Shown here one piece after another: positions 31,188 to 38,546 of a stretch of 44,998 bases of DNA. Each line of letters opens with the position of its first letter. The first letter of the stretch is position 1. The notes under the pieces were generated by a model that saw nothing but the letters and a program-made list of their open reading frames with translations, made no database searches and was not told the origin of the DNA. The stretch lies in IMG/VR virus record IMGVR_UViG_3300015076_000003, positions 1 through 44,998 of that record. One strand, written 5' to 3'. The position numbers and the translations under genes are program-made. Source of the DNA: a virus.

Positions 31188-31262
31188 TGGTGGGGGTGGA
31201 TGGATTCGAACCACCGACCTTCAGGTTATGAGCCTGAAGAGCTGCCTCTGCTCCACACCCCG
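31188..31262 (-). tRNA. tRNA-Met (CAT anticodon), initiator-like, CCA encoded
   Basis: The 75-base sequence folds as a complete cloverleaf: acceptor CGGGGTG with CACCCCC, D stem GAGC/GCTC, anticodon arm TCAGG-CTCATAA-CCTGA, variable AGGTC, T arm GGTGG-TTCGAAT-CCATC (one G-U), discriminator A and encoded CCA. Base 1 is C facing C72, so the first pair is broken, and the D stem has A11-U24; both are bacterial initiator features. The three G-C pairs of initiator anticodon stems are reduced to AGG/CCT. It starts five bases after the scaffold stop, inside the virion operon. Confidence 0.85.
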
Positions 31263-31266
31263 ATAC

Positions 31267-32313
31267 TTACCGTCTCACTCCCGAGCGCGTGTTCTGCTCG
31301 GCCTTCCATGCCGGGTTCAGCGTCTTGCCGTCCGGGAGCAGCATCTCTACTTTCCCGTCCGTCGCCGTCCCGCCTCTGACCGCTACGCTTTCCGATGGCT
31401 TCGGTTTCCTGGCGTCTAACTCAGCCGTGGAAGGTTTGGCCTCTTTGGCGTCCGGTTTCTGTTTGGGAGTATACAACACTTTTACTTCACCTTCAAGCTG
31501 CCGGAAGGTGTCAAGCTGGCTTTCGAAGTTCGGTGTCAGTTCCAAAAGCTCGCGCAAAACCTCGGGGTGCTTGGCGAAATGATACAGAACGCCCGCTTTT
31601 TGCTTGCTCCGGGCGATCATGATCGTAAGGCTGGGATGCTGATCGGGAACGAACTCAGCGTCCGCGTGCCCCGCCTTTTCCCATCGTTCCAGATCGGCCT
31701 CGTATAAGGCGTCCGTGGCGAAATTGGCAGGCTTGGGCTTCCCAGCAGCCGCAGCGACCGCCATCCAAGAATCGGGGCCTTCTGTTGGGAAATTAACCTT
31801 CAGGTCGGCCTCGCACTTTTTCTCCATCTCCTGGATCTCAGTCCGGACGGCTTCTACTTGCGCTGCCTGTGCGCCCTGCGTTCCGGCCTTCTCCAGCTCC
31901 TTTCGGGCTTCCTGGCGGGCGTCCCACCGGCCAGCCGCGCGATTGTATGCGGCATCGTCGGGAAAGTCCTTGCGCTGTGGTTCCGGATCCGCCTCGGCTT
32001 CGGTCTGCACTTTGGGCTGGCCAGTCGGCGATACCGTGATGCCCTTGGCTAGCAACTCCTCAAGCGCTGTGCGGCGTCCGCGCTCCTCTGCCGCTGCTTC
32101 GCGTAGCCGGTTCATCTCGCGGCGTGCGCTGCGAGAAATCCCGTGGTGCTCGTCCTGCTCGCCGTCTTTCGGTTTGGCCTCTTCGGTCTTGACCAGTACG
32201 GCGGGCGTCTTGCCGTCGCGCCGGTCCTGTTCGGCCTGATTCGCGCGCCGCAGTTCCTCGGTGAGGGTCAGCTTGCTTTCTTCGTTCGTCGCGGTCCCGT
32301 TGGTGGGCATCAT
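31267..32313 (-). CDS. Probable scaffolding protein, 348 aa
   Basis: The protein is highly charged and helical with disordered ends. It has a coiled coil (SRSARREMNRLREAAAEERG), a DDAAYNRAAGRWDARQEARK domain and a helical VLYHFAKHPEVLRELLELTP segment. P22-type scaffolds have the same low-complexity, acidic/Lys layout and always lie between portal and coat, as here. Two ATG codons (32313, 32310) open it. It should guide coat assembly and then leave the head. The tRNA follows directly. Confidence 0.65.
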   Translation of the reverse strand: MMPTNGTATNEESKLTLTEELRRANQAEQDRRDGKTPAVLVKTEEAKPKDGEQDEHHGISRSARREMNRLREAAAEERGRRTALEELLAKGITVSPTGQPKVQTEAEADPEPQRKDFPDDAAYNRAAGRWDARQEARKELEKAGTQGAQAAQVEAVRTEIQEMEKKCEADLKVNFPTEGPDSWMAVAAAAGKPKPANFATDALYEADLERWEKAGHADAEFVPDQHPSLTIMIARSKQKAGVLYHFAKHPEVLRELLELTPNFESQLDTFRQLEGEVKVLYTPKQKPDAKEAKPSTAELDARKPKPSESVAVRGGTATDGKVEMLLPDGKTLNPAWKAEQNTRSGVRR

Positions 32314-32319
32314 TGGGTT

Positions 32320-34596
32320 TTATTGTACTCCTGTTTCGGGCTGATTGTCTTGCTGGGCTTGTTGCTGCTCTGCCGCCGCTCCCTCTGCCTGTGTCTGAGA
32401 CGATGCCGCCGCGTCTTGCTGGCTCTGCTGCTGGTCTTTCTCGTGGGCGTGCTGGGTGGCCTGCATTCCGGCATCGTGAGCCAGTCCCGTCATGTGCTCC
32501 AACATGGATGCGTCGATTTCGGCGGTATCCACACCGGCTTTGATCTGAGCCGCGCGGATGTTCGATAAGGCATTCATGCCGGCGATCCACTTGCGAGCCT
32601 CGATCTCCGGCAGCTTCGAAGCGAGAGCTTGCTGAAGCTTCTGGATGATCTGCTGCTGGGCCTGCTGCATCTGCTGGCCCTTTTGCAACATGGCCTGCAT
32701 CTGCTCGGGCGAGGCGTCCTGTGTTTGATCGGGAGCGATGGCATCGGCGAGCGATTCCACTTGAGGATTCCCTTCTCCCACCATCCGGAGGAACTTCGCC
32801 GCCACGATGGGCGACTGGAGGATCTGGGGAACGACGTGGAATACCTCCGTCAGAGCTTCGATGGTCTTCTCGGTACGCTCGTGGAAGTTCGGCCCCGCCG
32901 TTACGTGCATCGCATAATCGCCGCGCGTGATGTAGTTGAGCGATTCGAGCTTGCCGCCCGCCGTCTTGCGCTTGCCCGACGCTATGTCGATTTCGCTGGC
33001 GGGAAATTCGCGGTTGATCTCCACGATTTCATGCTGGTTATCAGGCCGAACGATTGTCTTGACGCGCGGGCCGTCGAGCAGCTTGCGCAGAATCGTTCCG
33101 GCTTCCTGGTAGCTCAGCCCTACCGCACGGTGTAGCTGGTCCTGCCAGTTCAGTGTGCCGATGTTGGTCTGCTGCTGAAGCTCTTTGATGGCCGTGCCGC
33201 TCTGCACCTGAGCCGCGCTGCGCAGCGATGGCTCGAAAAACACGCTGGTAGCCGCTTTGATCTGCTCCCCGAAGAACGTCGCGAGCTCCATCAGCCGCGC
33301 AATCGGGGCTTCCCAGGTATTTCGTTGCGGAGCGGGCATCAAATGGCTTTGGCCTGTGATGGGATCTTGCGCAAATGTCGGCTTGACCTCCATGTAGGCC
33401 CACATCTGGGTGTTCGAAGATTCCCACGGATTGAACCCCTGCGCGTTCGTGGTGTCGAACTGGCCTTCCCAGCCGATCCACGGCGATTTCGTCATGCTGC
33501 CGGTGATTTCGGCCGCCGACGTAGCGGTGTAGTTCAGGCCGCGCTGGGCATCCTGGGCGTTGCTGATAAGCGAGAGCCGGTAGAGCTTGCCGTCCATCCT
33601 GATCTCCGGCCCCATGACATAAAAATGCGGGATCTGGGTTCCGAGCCAGTCTGTTTTCTTCAGAAGGTCCATCGCCGTTACGACATATTTCTTGACGGTG
33701 CGCTTCGGTTCCCATCGCTGGATTTCATGACCCAGATCGTCGACCTTGATCGTCACGCCCTCGGGCATGTTGTCTAGTTCCTTGCCGAGCCTGAAAATGC
33801 TATCGGTGCAGAGTGCCAGTTTGACGCGCTCAATCACCACGCGGTAGAACTCACAGACGTAGAACGGCCCTTTGTTCTCCGAACCGCCCGTCCACACGTT
33901 CTGAGTGGCCAGATCATTCTGGTATCCGAACGCATCCGCCATCCAGCCGCCGACCGCGCCCGCGCCGCGGTCGAATAGCGAACGGTTCAGCACCTTCAAC
34001 TCGGCCCCGTAGTCTTCGATGAGTTGTTCACGCGATAGCTTGCGGATCTTGCCGCCCCACATCGAATCCTCGCGGCACGGCATGACGGCATCGGGATCGT
34101 AGAACAACAGCGCCGGGTCCGTAACTGGCTTGACGACGAGTTGCTGCTCCATCGTGCGCTCGCCTGCATATTCGGTCGCGAGTTCGAACGCCCCACGTCC
34201 TCCCGCAGCGCCATACCTGAGCGCAATGATGTAAGCCGTCTTGGCGTCCGAACGATACTCGTACTCTCGGATCAGTCCTTCGAGGATATCGGCTCCGTCC
34301 TTATCGGCCCCGCCGCCTACCGGATGCGCTTGGGGGCCAGGCGGATTGCTGCGCGCTTCGTTTTCGACCTGATCGACCGCTGGTTTACAGCGGTTGATCG
34401 ACATCCACGGGCGATTGTTTCCCTGGCGGTTCTCGCATTCGCCTGGACGCCACTGGTGCTTGCCGCCTATCCAGAAACCGAGCGATTCCTTTTCGGCCAG
34501 GCGCTCTTCTTGCGTGGCGGTTTGATAGCGGTCCCAGCAGCGCCGCACGTATCGCGGAATGTCTTCGTCGGAGATTGTGTTACCGGCTACTGCCAT
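32320..34596 (-). CDS. Portal protein, P22-like
   Basis: The 758-residue protein opens with a helical PRYVRRCWDRYQTATQEERL, then GNNRPWMSINRCKPAVDQVE, the classic portal phrase before the N-rich loop. GGRGAFELATEYAGERT and VTDPALLFYDPDAVMP follow as in P22 gp1. The C-terminal 120 residues are a Gln/Ala-rich coiled coil, fitting the long barrel of P22-type portals. It forms the dodecameric DNA gate and docks TerL. It is coupled to the upstream gene (TAATG). Confidence 0.8.
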   Translation of the reverse strand: MAVAGNTISDEDIPRYVRRCWDRYQTATQEERLAEKESLGFWIGGKHQWRPGECENRQGNNRPWMSINRCKPAVDQVENEARSNPPGPQAHPVGGGADKDGADILEGLIREYEYRSDAKTAYIIALRYGAAGGRGAFELATEYAGERTMEQQLVVKPVTDPALLFYDPDAVMPCREDSMWGGKIRKLSREQLIEDYGAELKVLNRSLFDRGAGAVGGWMADAFGYQNDLATQNVWTGGSENKGPFYVCEFYRVVIERVKLALCTDSIFRLGKELDNMPEGVTIKVDDLGHEIQRWEPKRTVKKYVVTAMDLLKKTDWLGTQIPHFYVMGPEIRMDGKLYRLSLISNAQDAQRGLNYTATSAAEITGSMTKSPWIGWEGQFDTTNAQGFNPWESSNTQMWAYMEVKPTFAQDPITGQSHLMPAPQRNTWEAPIARLMELATFFGEQIKAATSVFFEPSLRSAAQVQSGTAIKELQQQTNIGTLNWQDQLHRAVGLSYQEAGTILRKLLDGPRVKTIVRPDNQHEIVEINREFPASEIDIASGKRKTAGGKLESLNYITRGDYAMHVTAGPNFHERTEKTIEALTEVFHVVPQILQSPIVAAKFLRMVGEGNPQVESLADAIAPDQTQDASPEQMQAMLQKGQQMQQAQQQIIQKLQQALASKLPEIEARKWIAGMNALSNIRAAQIKAGVDTAEIDASMLEHMTGLAHDAGMQATQHAHEKDQQQSQQDAAASSQTQAEGAAAEQQQAQQDNQPETGVQ

Positions 34597-34916
34597 TAGT
34601 TCGCCAGAGGACTCGCCGTCGACCCGTTGGGTGTGATGACGCGCGGCTCGCCGTCGCGCTCTTCTATCGAAAATTGCGTATTGCTGCCGGTCCTTTGCTG
34701 CTCAGAGCGCCAATCTTCCCCCGCAGCCTCACGTAGCCACCGTTGGGCGCGCTCGTCGTTCATGAACAACCTCTTCTTCGCGTCCTGGATCGTCTCGCCG
34801 ATCTGCACCATGTTGCCGACGCGCATCCCGATCAGCAAGCCAGAATCGGCGCGGAAAAGCTGCTCCTGGTTGGCGCTCGGATGGGTGATGATAACGTGCG
34901 TGGGCTTCGGGTCCAT
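34596..34916 (-). CDS. Hypothetical protein upstream of the portal, 106 aa
   Basis: MDPKPTHVIITHPSANQEQL starts a beta strand followed by GLLIGMRVGNMVQIGETIQD and a basic helix with RLFMNDERAQRWLRE. The C-terminal 30 residues are disordered. GGGGG lies before ATG 34916. Its position between terminase and portal suggests a packaging or head role; no family is recognised. Confidence 0.65.
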   Translation of the reverse strand: MDPKPTHVIITHPSANQEQLFRADSGLLIGMRVGNMVQIGETIQDAKKRLFMNDERAQRWLREAAGEDWRSEQQRTGSNTQFSIEERDGEPRVITPNGSTASPLAN

Positions 34917-34917
34917 T

Positions 34918-35082
34918 CTATACCCCCAGTTTCTCTCGCATCATTTCGAAGACCTGTTCCTCATCGTACTCCGCGATCTCGCGCGCCGCCATATCGACCG
35001 CCGCGCGCTTCGCCAAGCATCGGAGACAGTAGCGCTTGTTCAGCGACACAGCCCGTCCGCAACCTTGCTCGCACGGATGCAC
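34918..35082 (-). CDS. Small zinc-knuckle protein, GTG start, 54 aa
   Basis: VHPCEQGCGRAVSLNKRYCL contains C-x3-C and then CLRC, a four-cysteine knuckle, followed by an acidic helix (EIAEYDEEQVFEMMREKLGV). The GTG at 35082 is right after GAAGG. It fits exactly between its neighbours. It is probably a nucleic-acid or protein adaptor; the role is unknown. Confidence 0.55.
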   Translation of the reverse strand: MHPCEQGCGRAVSLNKRYCLRCLAKRAAVDMAAREIAEYDEEQVFEMMREKLGV

Positions 35083-35084
35083 CT

Positions 35085-35285
35085 TCAGTGCCCCGCTCCC
35101 ATCATCTCGGCGACGTTGGTCTTGCGGCTGACGTTTTTCGGTAAGCCGGAACGTGGCGTCTTGGCGAAATCGCGCAGTTGGCTGGCGGACATCTTCAGTA
35201 TCCCGCGATTGGACTTGTTCAGTTTCTTCGGCGCGTGGAGCGCGATGGCCATGGCCATTTGCTGGGCTTGGCTGGTGGCTGGCAT
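35085..35285 (-). CDS. DUF3008-like small protein, 66 aa
   Basis: MPATSQAQQMAMAIALHAPK followed by a basic turn, SASQLRDFAKTPRSGLPKNV, matches the DUF3008 outline (MPAxSxAQQ..... then DFAxTxxxGLP). These proteins are common in phages, have no known activity and often lie near terminase genes. The start at ATG 35285 is fixed by the conserved MPA. Confidence 0.65.
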   Translation of the reverse strand: MPATSQAQQMAMAIALHAPKKLNKSNRGILKMSASQLRDFAKTPRSGLPKNVSRKTNVAEMMGAGH

Positions 35286-35292
35286 ATTGGAT

Positions 35293-35457
35293 TCACTCTA
35301 TCACTTTCCCCGGAACGCCGTGCGGAGTCTCTACCGGAGCGGACCAAACGAGCCTGTTTACGCCGAGCGGGACAATCTGGAACTCCTTAAGGCAGTCCAC
35401 GCAATAATACAAGTCGCTCAGGCTCTTGCGCCACAACTGCGGGTGATTACAGTCCAT
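35293..35457 (-). CDS. Small zinc-knuckle protein, 54 aa
   Basis: AAGGAGAAAACTTG leads into ATG 35457. The product begins MDCNHPQLWRKSLSDLYYCV, with C-x-H near the start and CVDC later, a CH-CC knuckle. The C-terminal half is beta-like (FQIVPLGVNRLVWSAP). Unknown role in the packaging region. Confidence 0.6.
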   Translation of the reverse strand: MDCNHPQLWRKSLSDLYYCVDCLKEFQIVPLGVNRLVWSAPVETPHGVPGKVIE

Positions 35458-35470
35458 CAAGTTTTCTCCT

Positions 35471-35554
35471 TCAATTAGGGTCCATCCACTTCCCGTCGAT
35501 CAGCAGTTCCCAGAAGCGCCCTACTGCTCGCTTGGGCCGCCTTAGCCAGCTCAA
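35471..35554 (-). CDS. Possible coupled mini-protein with TTG start, 27 aa
   Basis: The TTG at 35554 overlaps the stop of the collagen-like gene (TTGA), the same coupling used by the methyltransferase at 40956. The frame gives MSWLRRPKRAVGRFWELLID and ends GKWMDPN. It is basic and Trp-rich. The stop codon and start lie inside an inverted repeat (35537-35559), which could control coupling. Support is limited to this geometry. Confidence 0.35.
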   Translation of the reverse strand: MSWLRRPKRAVGRFWELLIDGKWMDPN

Positions 35555-35934
35555 GGCGGTGCCCACTTGGTAGGCGAGAATTCCCGTACCCACGTGTTAA
35601 GCGCAATGCACTCATAGTGCGCAATCACGGCCTCTTTGGCGTCGATGGTCCAGGCGTAATCGATTCCGGGTTCGCAGGGATCGCGCCAGGTTGAGGGATG
35701 CAAGACGAGGCGGCGAGAGACCCCGCCTGTGCCGATACCGTCACGCCCCGGCAATCCTTGAATCCCCGCTGGTCCTATCGGCCCCTGGATGCCTTGCGGG
35801 CCTATCGGTCCAGGTGGCCCTTGCTGAGCGACCGCTACGCCGCTTGTACCGGGAGCCAGGAACGTCATGGTGACCCAGCGCACTTCCTCTTGGCCCATGA
35901 GCGGGAGAGCGGCGAGCAGCAGTAGCCAGCGCAT
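35551..35934 (-). CDS. Exported collagen-like protein, 127 aa
   Basis: MRWLLLLAALPLMGQEEVRW is a Sec signal, cleavage after LMG leaving Gln first. Residues about 40-68 are Gly-X-Y repeats (GPPGPIGPQGIQGPIGPAG), then a C-terminal domain with LHPSTWRDPCEPGIDYAWTI and ECIALNTWVREFSP. Collagen-like stalks in phages form trimers in fibres. It lies just behind TerL, far from the main fibre block. The GTG at 35937 is a less likely start. Confidence 0.65.
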   Translation of the reverse strand: MRWLLLLAALPLMGQEEVRWVTMTFLAPGTSGVAVAQQGPPGPIGPQGIQGPIGPAGIQGLPGRDGIGTGGVSRRLVLHPSTWRDPCEPGIDYAWTIDAKEAVIAHYECIALNTWVREFSPTKWAPP

Positions 35935-36152
35935 CACGGAAGCACCTTGACCGTCGTCGGCGGAATATCGCGCTCCCTGACAAACTTAATCGAGATTCCT
36001 TCATCGAAATCCGAAGGCTGCCTATCTGGCCAAGGATTGTGTGGGTCCCACAAAAAGAACGGACCACTAAAATAGCTATAACGCTGCGCCTGCTTGCATT
36101 CCCGAAGCTTGGGCCCGTCCCACCAGCGCCGTTTCATCATCGCAGCCATCAT
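35934..36152 (-). CDS. Hypothetical small protein after TerL, 72 aa
   Basis: The frame starts MMAAMMKRRWWDGPKLRECK and has a Trp/Pro-rich middle (FLWDPHNPWPDRQPSDFDEG). Several ATG codons (36152, 36149, 36140, 36137) are possible starts; none has a clear ribosome site. It links TerL and the collagen-like gene without gap. Function unknown. Confidence 0.55.
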   Translation of the reverse strand: MMAAMMKRRWWDGPKLRECKQAQRYSYFSGPFFLWDPHNPWPDRQPSDFDEGISIKFVRERDIPPTTVKVLP

Positions 36153-36153
36153 A

Positions 36154-37527
36154 TCACCCGAATGGGATGTAGGTCTGCGGCCGCAGGCGCGGTGGGGGCG
36201 TTGGCCGTTCTTCCTTCTCCGGCGGTGCCTTGATCGCCACCGCTGCCGCCTGGAACCCATCGGCGCCGTGCGAGGCCCAGTTGTGCAGTGGCTCTTTCTT
36301 TTTCTTCTTCTCTGGATCGGCTTGGCCGGTCCCATGGCATATCGGGCACGTTGTGCCCTGCAGCTTGCCGGTTCCCTGGCACTCCGAGCATGTATCGCCT
36401 TCCCATTGGTAGTGACGAAGCGCCTGTAGACCGTCCGCGCACTTCTCTTGATCGAACCTGCATCGGCTGAAGATTGTTCGGGCCGCATTGATGCGGTCGG
36501 TGATGAGCAGCTTCGGAACGATGCGCACCTTTCGGCCGGCCGCGCGCGCCAGTTGCTCAATCGACATCGTGCGATCACCTGTACCGCTCAGCTTGTGGTG
36601 GATGATGGCGTCAATGGCGTCGTGAGGCATCCAGTCGGTTCCGTACACATAGCCCTTGGTTTGGAGCGTCACAATCCAATCGGCAATCGTGAGGCCCCGG
36701 CCTTGTGCGTAGTCGATGAAGTTGTACCAGCCGTCATAGGGCTGCAGGAACCAGATGGTGTTGAGATCCCCGAACCCAAGATCCCAGGCAGTCTGTACCG
36801 GAAGAGCTTTGTTGTACGGCACCTGTCCGATTCTGCCATCGGCCAATGCCGCCGCCATTTCGTTCTTGAAGATCGCGCCCACTACGCTCGACTTGCATTC
36901 GCCGCCGTAAACGTGCGCGAATCCAATTGGATCAGTCGCGCGCATGTGCTCGATTCGGGCTATGCTGATGCGGGAGAGCCAGCGGTTATCCTCCCAGCCG
37001 ATCTTTTGCACCCATGTGTTCGGTGGTGGGTTCAGTACCCAGCGCACATGCGTGTTGTCGGTCGAAAGCTCCGGGTTGTAGGTGACGTAAATCTTCGCGC
37101 CTTCGGTTCGGATCGTCGGGAGAACGACGTCCCAGGAGTGTTTCGAGACGCTCTGCGCTTCCTCTACCCAGATCTTGGTGATGCGTTCGTACGATTTGAT
37201 TCCGTCGACGTTGTGCTTGAGGCCAGCGAAGAAAAACTCGGTACCGGCAGCCGCACCTATGCCGATGATGGTTTTCTTCTGGACGTTATACAGATGCCCC
37301 ATGTTCATCTGCTTGATCTGGTCTTCGAGGAGCTGGTGTACGGATTCCTGGATGGACTGCTGAGTCTCGCGGGCGCACAGAATACGCTCGGGGGCCTGCG
37401 TGCCCATCTCAAGCAACGCGCGCGCCACGCCCCATGACTTGGTTCCGTCCCGGCCACCGTAGATCACGTAGGCGTCGTACTGCGGATCGAACAGCGGGCG
37501 GAGCTTGCGCGGGAACTCGATGTCCAT
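36154..37527 (-). CDS. terL: Terminase large subunit with a zinc-module insertion
   Basis: The 457-residue packaging ATPase-nuclease has a Walker A-like loop GGRDGTKSW (24-32), Walker B IWVEEA (119-124) with catalytic Glu, TYNPEL coupling motif (149-154) and the RNase H-like nuclease with WDLG (Asp249) and SHGADGF (Asp423). It cuts and pumps DNA through the portal. Residues 380-401 hold CSECQGTG and CPICHGTG, a DnaJ-type zinc pair, placed in the loop just before the final nuclease Asp, where ordinary terminases have a short turn. A Lys-rich run (KKKKK) follows. It overlaps TerS by TGATG. Confidence 0.85.
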   Translation of the reverse strand: MDIEFPRKLRPLFDPQYDAYVIYGGRDGTKSWGVARALLEMGTQAPERILCARETQQSIQESVHQLLEDQIKQMNMGHLYNVQKKTIIGIGAAAGTEFFFAGLKHNVDGIKSYERITKIWVEEAQSVSKHSWDVVLPTIRTEGAKIYVTYNPELSTDNTHVRWVLNPPPNTWVQKIGWEDNRWLSRISIARIEHMRATDPIGFAHVYGGECKSSVVGAIFKNEMAAALADGRIGQVPYNKALPVQTAWDLGFGDLNTIWFLQPYDGWYNFIDYAQGRGLTIADWIVTLQTKGYVYGTDWMPHDAIDAIIHHKLSGTGDRTMSIEQLARAAGRKVRIVPKLLITDRINAARTIFSRCRFDQEKCADGLQALRHYQWEGDTCSECQGTGKLQGTTCPICHGTGQADPEKKKKKEPLHNWASHGADGFQAAAVAIKAPPEKEERPTPPPRLRPQTYIPFG

Positions 37528-37907
37528 CAGTCCTTGAAGATCAGCGTATGGGTGTGCTGGATCGGCTGGCCGTCGATACCCGCAATCTCCACCGCCTTGC
37601 GCTTCGCATGGCCATACTCCATGATTTCGAGCGCCGCGCGCAGCCTTTCGCCAGGCGATAGCCTTTCAAAGCCAGAGCCATAGCAGGACTGGCAGGTGCG
37701 TTCCAGCAGCCGATTCTCGCCCTTGGCTGGCTGATACTTCGTCTTGCCCTTGCCACGGCACACGCCACACGGGAGCTTGCCATCGAGCACTTGCTCAACC
37801 AGCAGATGCGATTTGTCGATCAGCGGGTCCAGGACAGCCCGCACCATCTTCGTGAGCTTGTTTACCGACCCTGGCTTGCGTCCGCCGGTCTTTCTGCCGA
37901 GTGCCAT
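37527..37907 (-). CDS. Terminase small subunit-like protein with zinc module
   Basis: The start MALGRKTGGRKPGSVNKLTK (GGRKPGSxNK) is typical of small terminase DNA-binding N termini. Residues 47-79 carry CGVCRGKG and CQSCYGSG, a DnaJ-type zinc pair; then comes LRAALEIMEYGHAKRKAVE, a TerS-like helix. It should recognise the packaging site and load TerL. Position directly before terL supports this. The ribosome site before ATG 37907 is weak. Confidence 0.65.
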   Translation of the reverse strand: MALGRKTGGRKPGSVNKLTKMVRAVLDPLIDKSHLLVEQVLDGKLPCGVCRGKGKTKYQPAKGENRLLERTCQSCYGSGFERLSPGERLRAALEIMEYGHAKRKAVEIAGIDGQPIQHTHTLIFKD

Positions 37908-37961
37908 CTAATTCAGTCTATCTTAGAGGGGCGGCGCGCTTGCCGCCCCAGGGTTTGCGCT

Positions 37962-38105
37962 TCAATTTAGCGTCTCCAGCATCACTTCGATGTCGTCTCG
38001 CAGTTCCTTGAGCGCCTCGCGCGTGTCGCCGCGAGAGACGCTAGTGTCTCCGAATACCGCATTGATCGCATCCTTGGCGGCTTCTAGCAGGTCTTCTTGG
38101 CTCAT
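37962..38105 (-). CDS. Small acidic protein, 47 aa
   Basis: GGAG lies five bases before ATG 38105. The product MSQEDLLEAAKDAINAVFGD ends in a second helix (ALKELRDDIEVMLETLN). Two-helix proteins of this type, with IEVMLExLN at the end, are common short phage ORFs. Unknown role just upstream of TerS. Confidence 0.6.
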   Translation of the reverse strand: MSQEDLLEAAKDAINAVFGDTSVSRGDTREALKELRDDIEVMLETLN

Positions 38106-38153
38106 GAGAACTCCACATCTCCGAACAAGCAGCCAGACGATACTGGTCATTTC

Positions 38154-38213
38154 GGGGAGCGCTCTCCACAGAGCTTTCGCGCGCGCTTATCCGAGTCGAA
38201 CGGACCTCTCCCC
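38154..38213 (-). ncRNA. Possible three-way-junction RNA element upstream of TerS
   Basis: On the minus strand GGGGAG (38213-38208) can pair with CTCCCC (38159-38154). Inside are two hairpins: GTCCG-TTCGACT-CGGAT, which looks like a tRNA T arm, and GCTCT-GTGG-AGAGC. Sixteen pairs in 60 bases in a 120-base intergenic space are suggestive. It could be a packaging-site or RNA-processing element; no cloverleaf is possible. Confidence 0.3.
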
Positions 38214-38225
38214 ATTCAGATCATA

Positions 38226-38546
38226 TCACTTCGTCGGCGGTTTGGTCGGCGGCGGGTCGCTCGGATCGAGCGGCTTGCCCGCTGGTTTCAATTCCGGCGG
38301 ATCGTCAGGGTAGGCTCGCGCCGTGGCTTCGTGAATGCCTCCCATCGCTTTATTCAGCGCCGCGATTTGCTCGGGAGCGTTTCCTGCGATGATGGCTTCC
38401 CGCAAGTGCGCTGGGATCATGTTCCAGTGGCCGACACAGAATAGGCCGAAGTGGCGGGACTTTGCTCGGGCGCAGTAATCGACATAGCAGAATGGGTTCG
38501 TCGGATCTTGCAGCGAGAGACGGCCCGCTGGCTTCCGCTGCGACAT
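38226..38546 (-). CDS. Hypothetical protein with zinc-like cysteines, 106 aa
   Basis: MSQRKPAGRLSLQDPTNPFC begins a region with CYVDYC and then CVGHW, likely a single metal site. A helical part follows (HLREAIIAGNAPEQIAALNK), then a Pro/Lys tail. ATG 38546 overlaps the upstream stop (TGATG). No family is known. Confidence 0.6.
   Translation of the reverse strand: MSQRKPAGRLSLQDPTNPFCYVDYCARAKSRHFGLFCVGHWNMIPAHLREAIIAGNAPEQIAALNKAMGGIHEATARAYPDDPPELKPAGKPLDPSDPPPTKPPTK

Noticed and set aside
36448-37437. 329-codon plus-strand frame
   Set aside because: Antisense to the terL gene, which has clear ATPase and nuclease motifs.
38154-38213. A second tRNA gene
   Set aside because: Only a T-arm-like hairpin is present; no acceptor, D or anticodon arms can be drawn.
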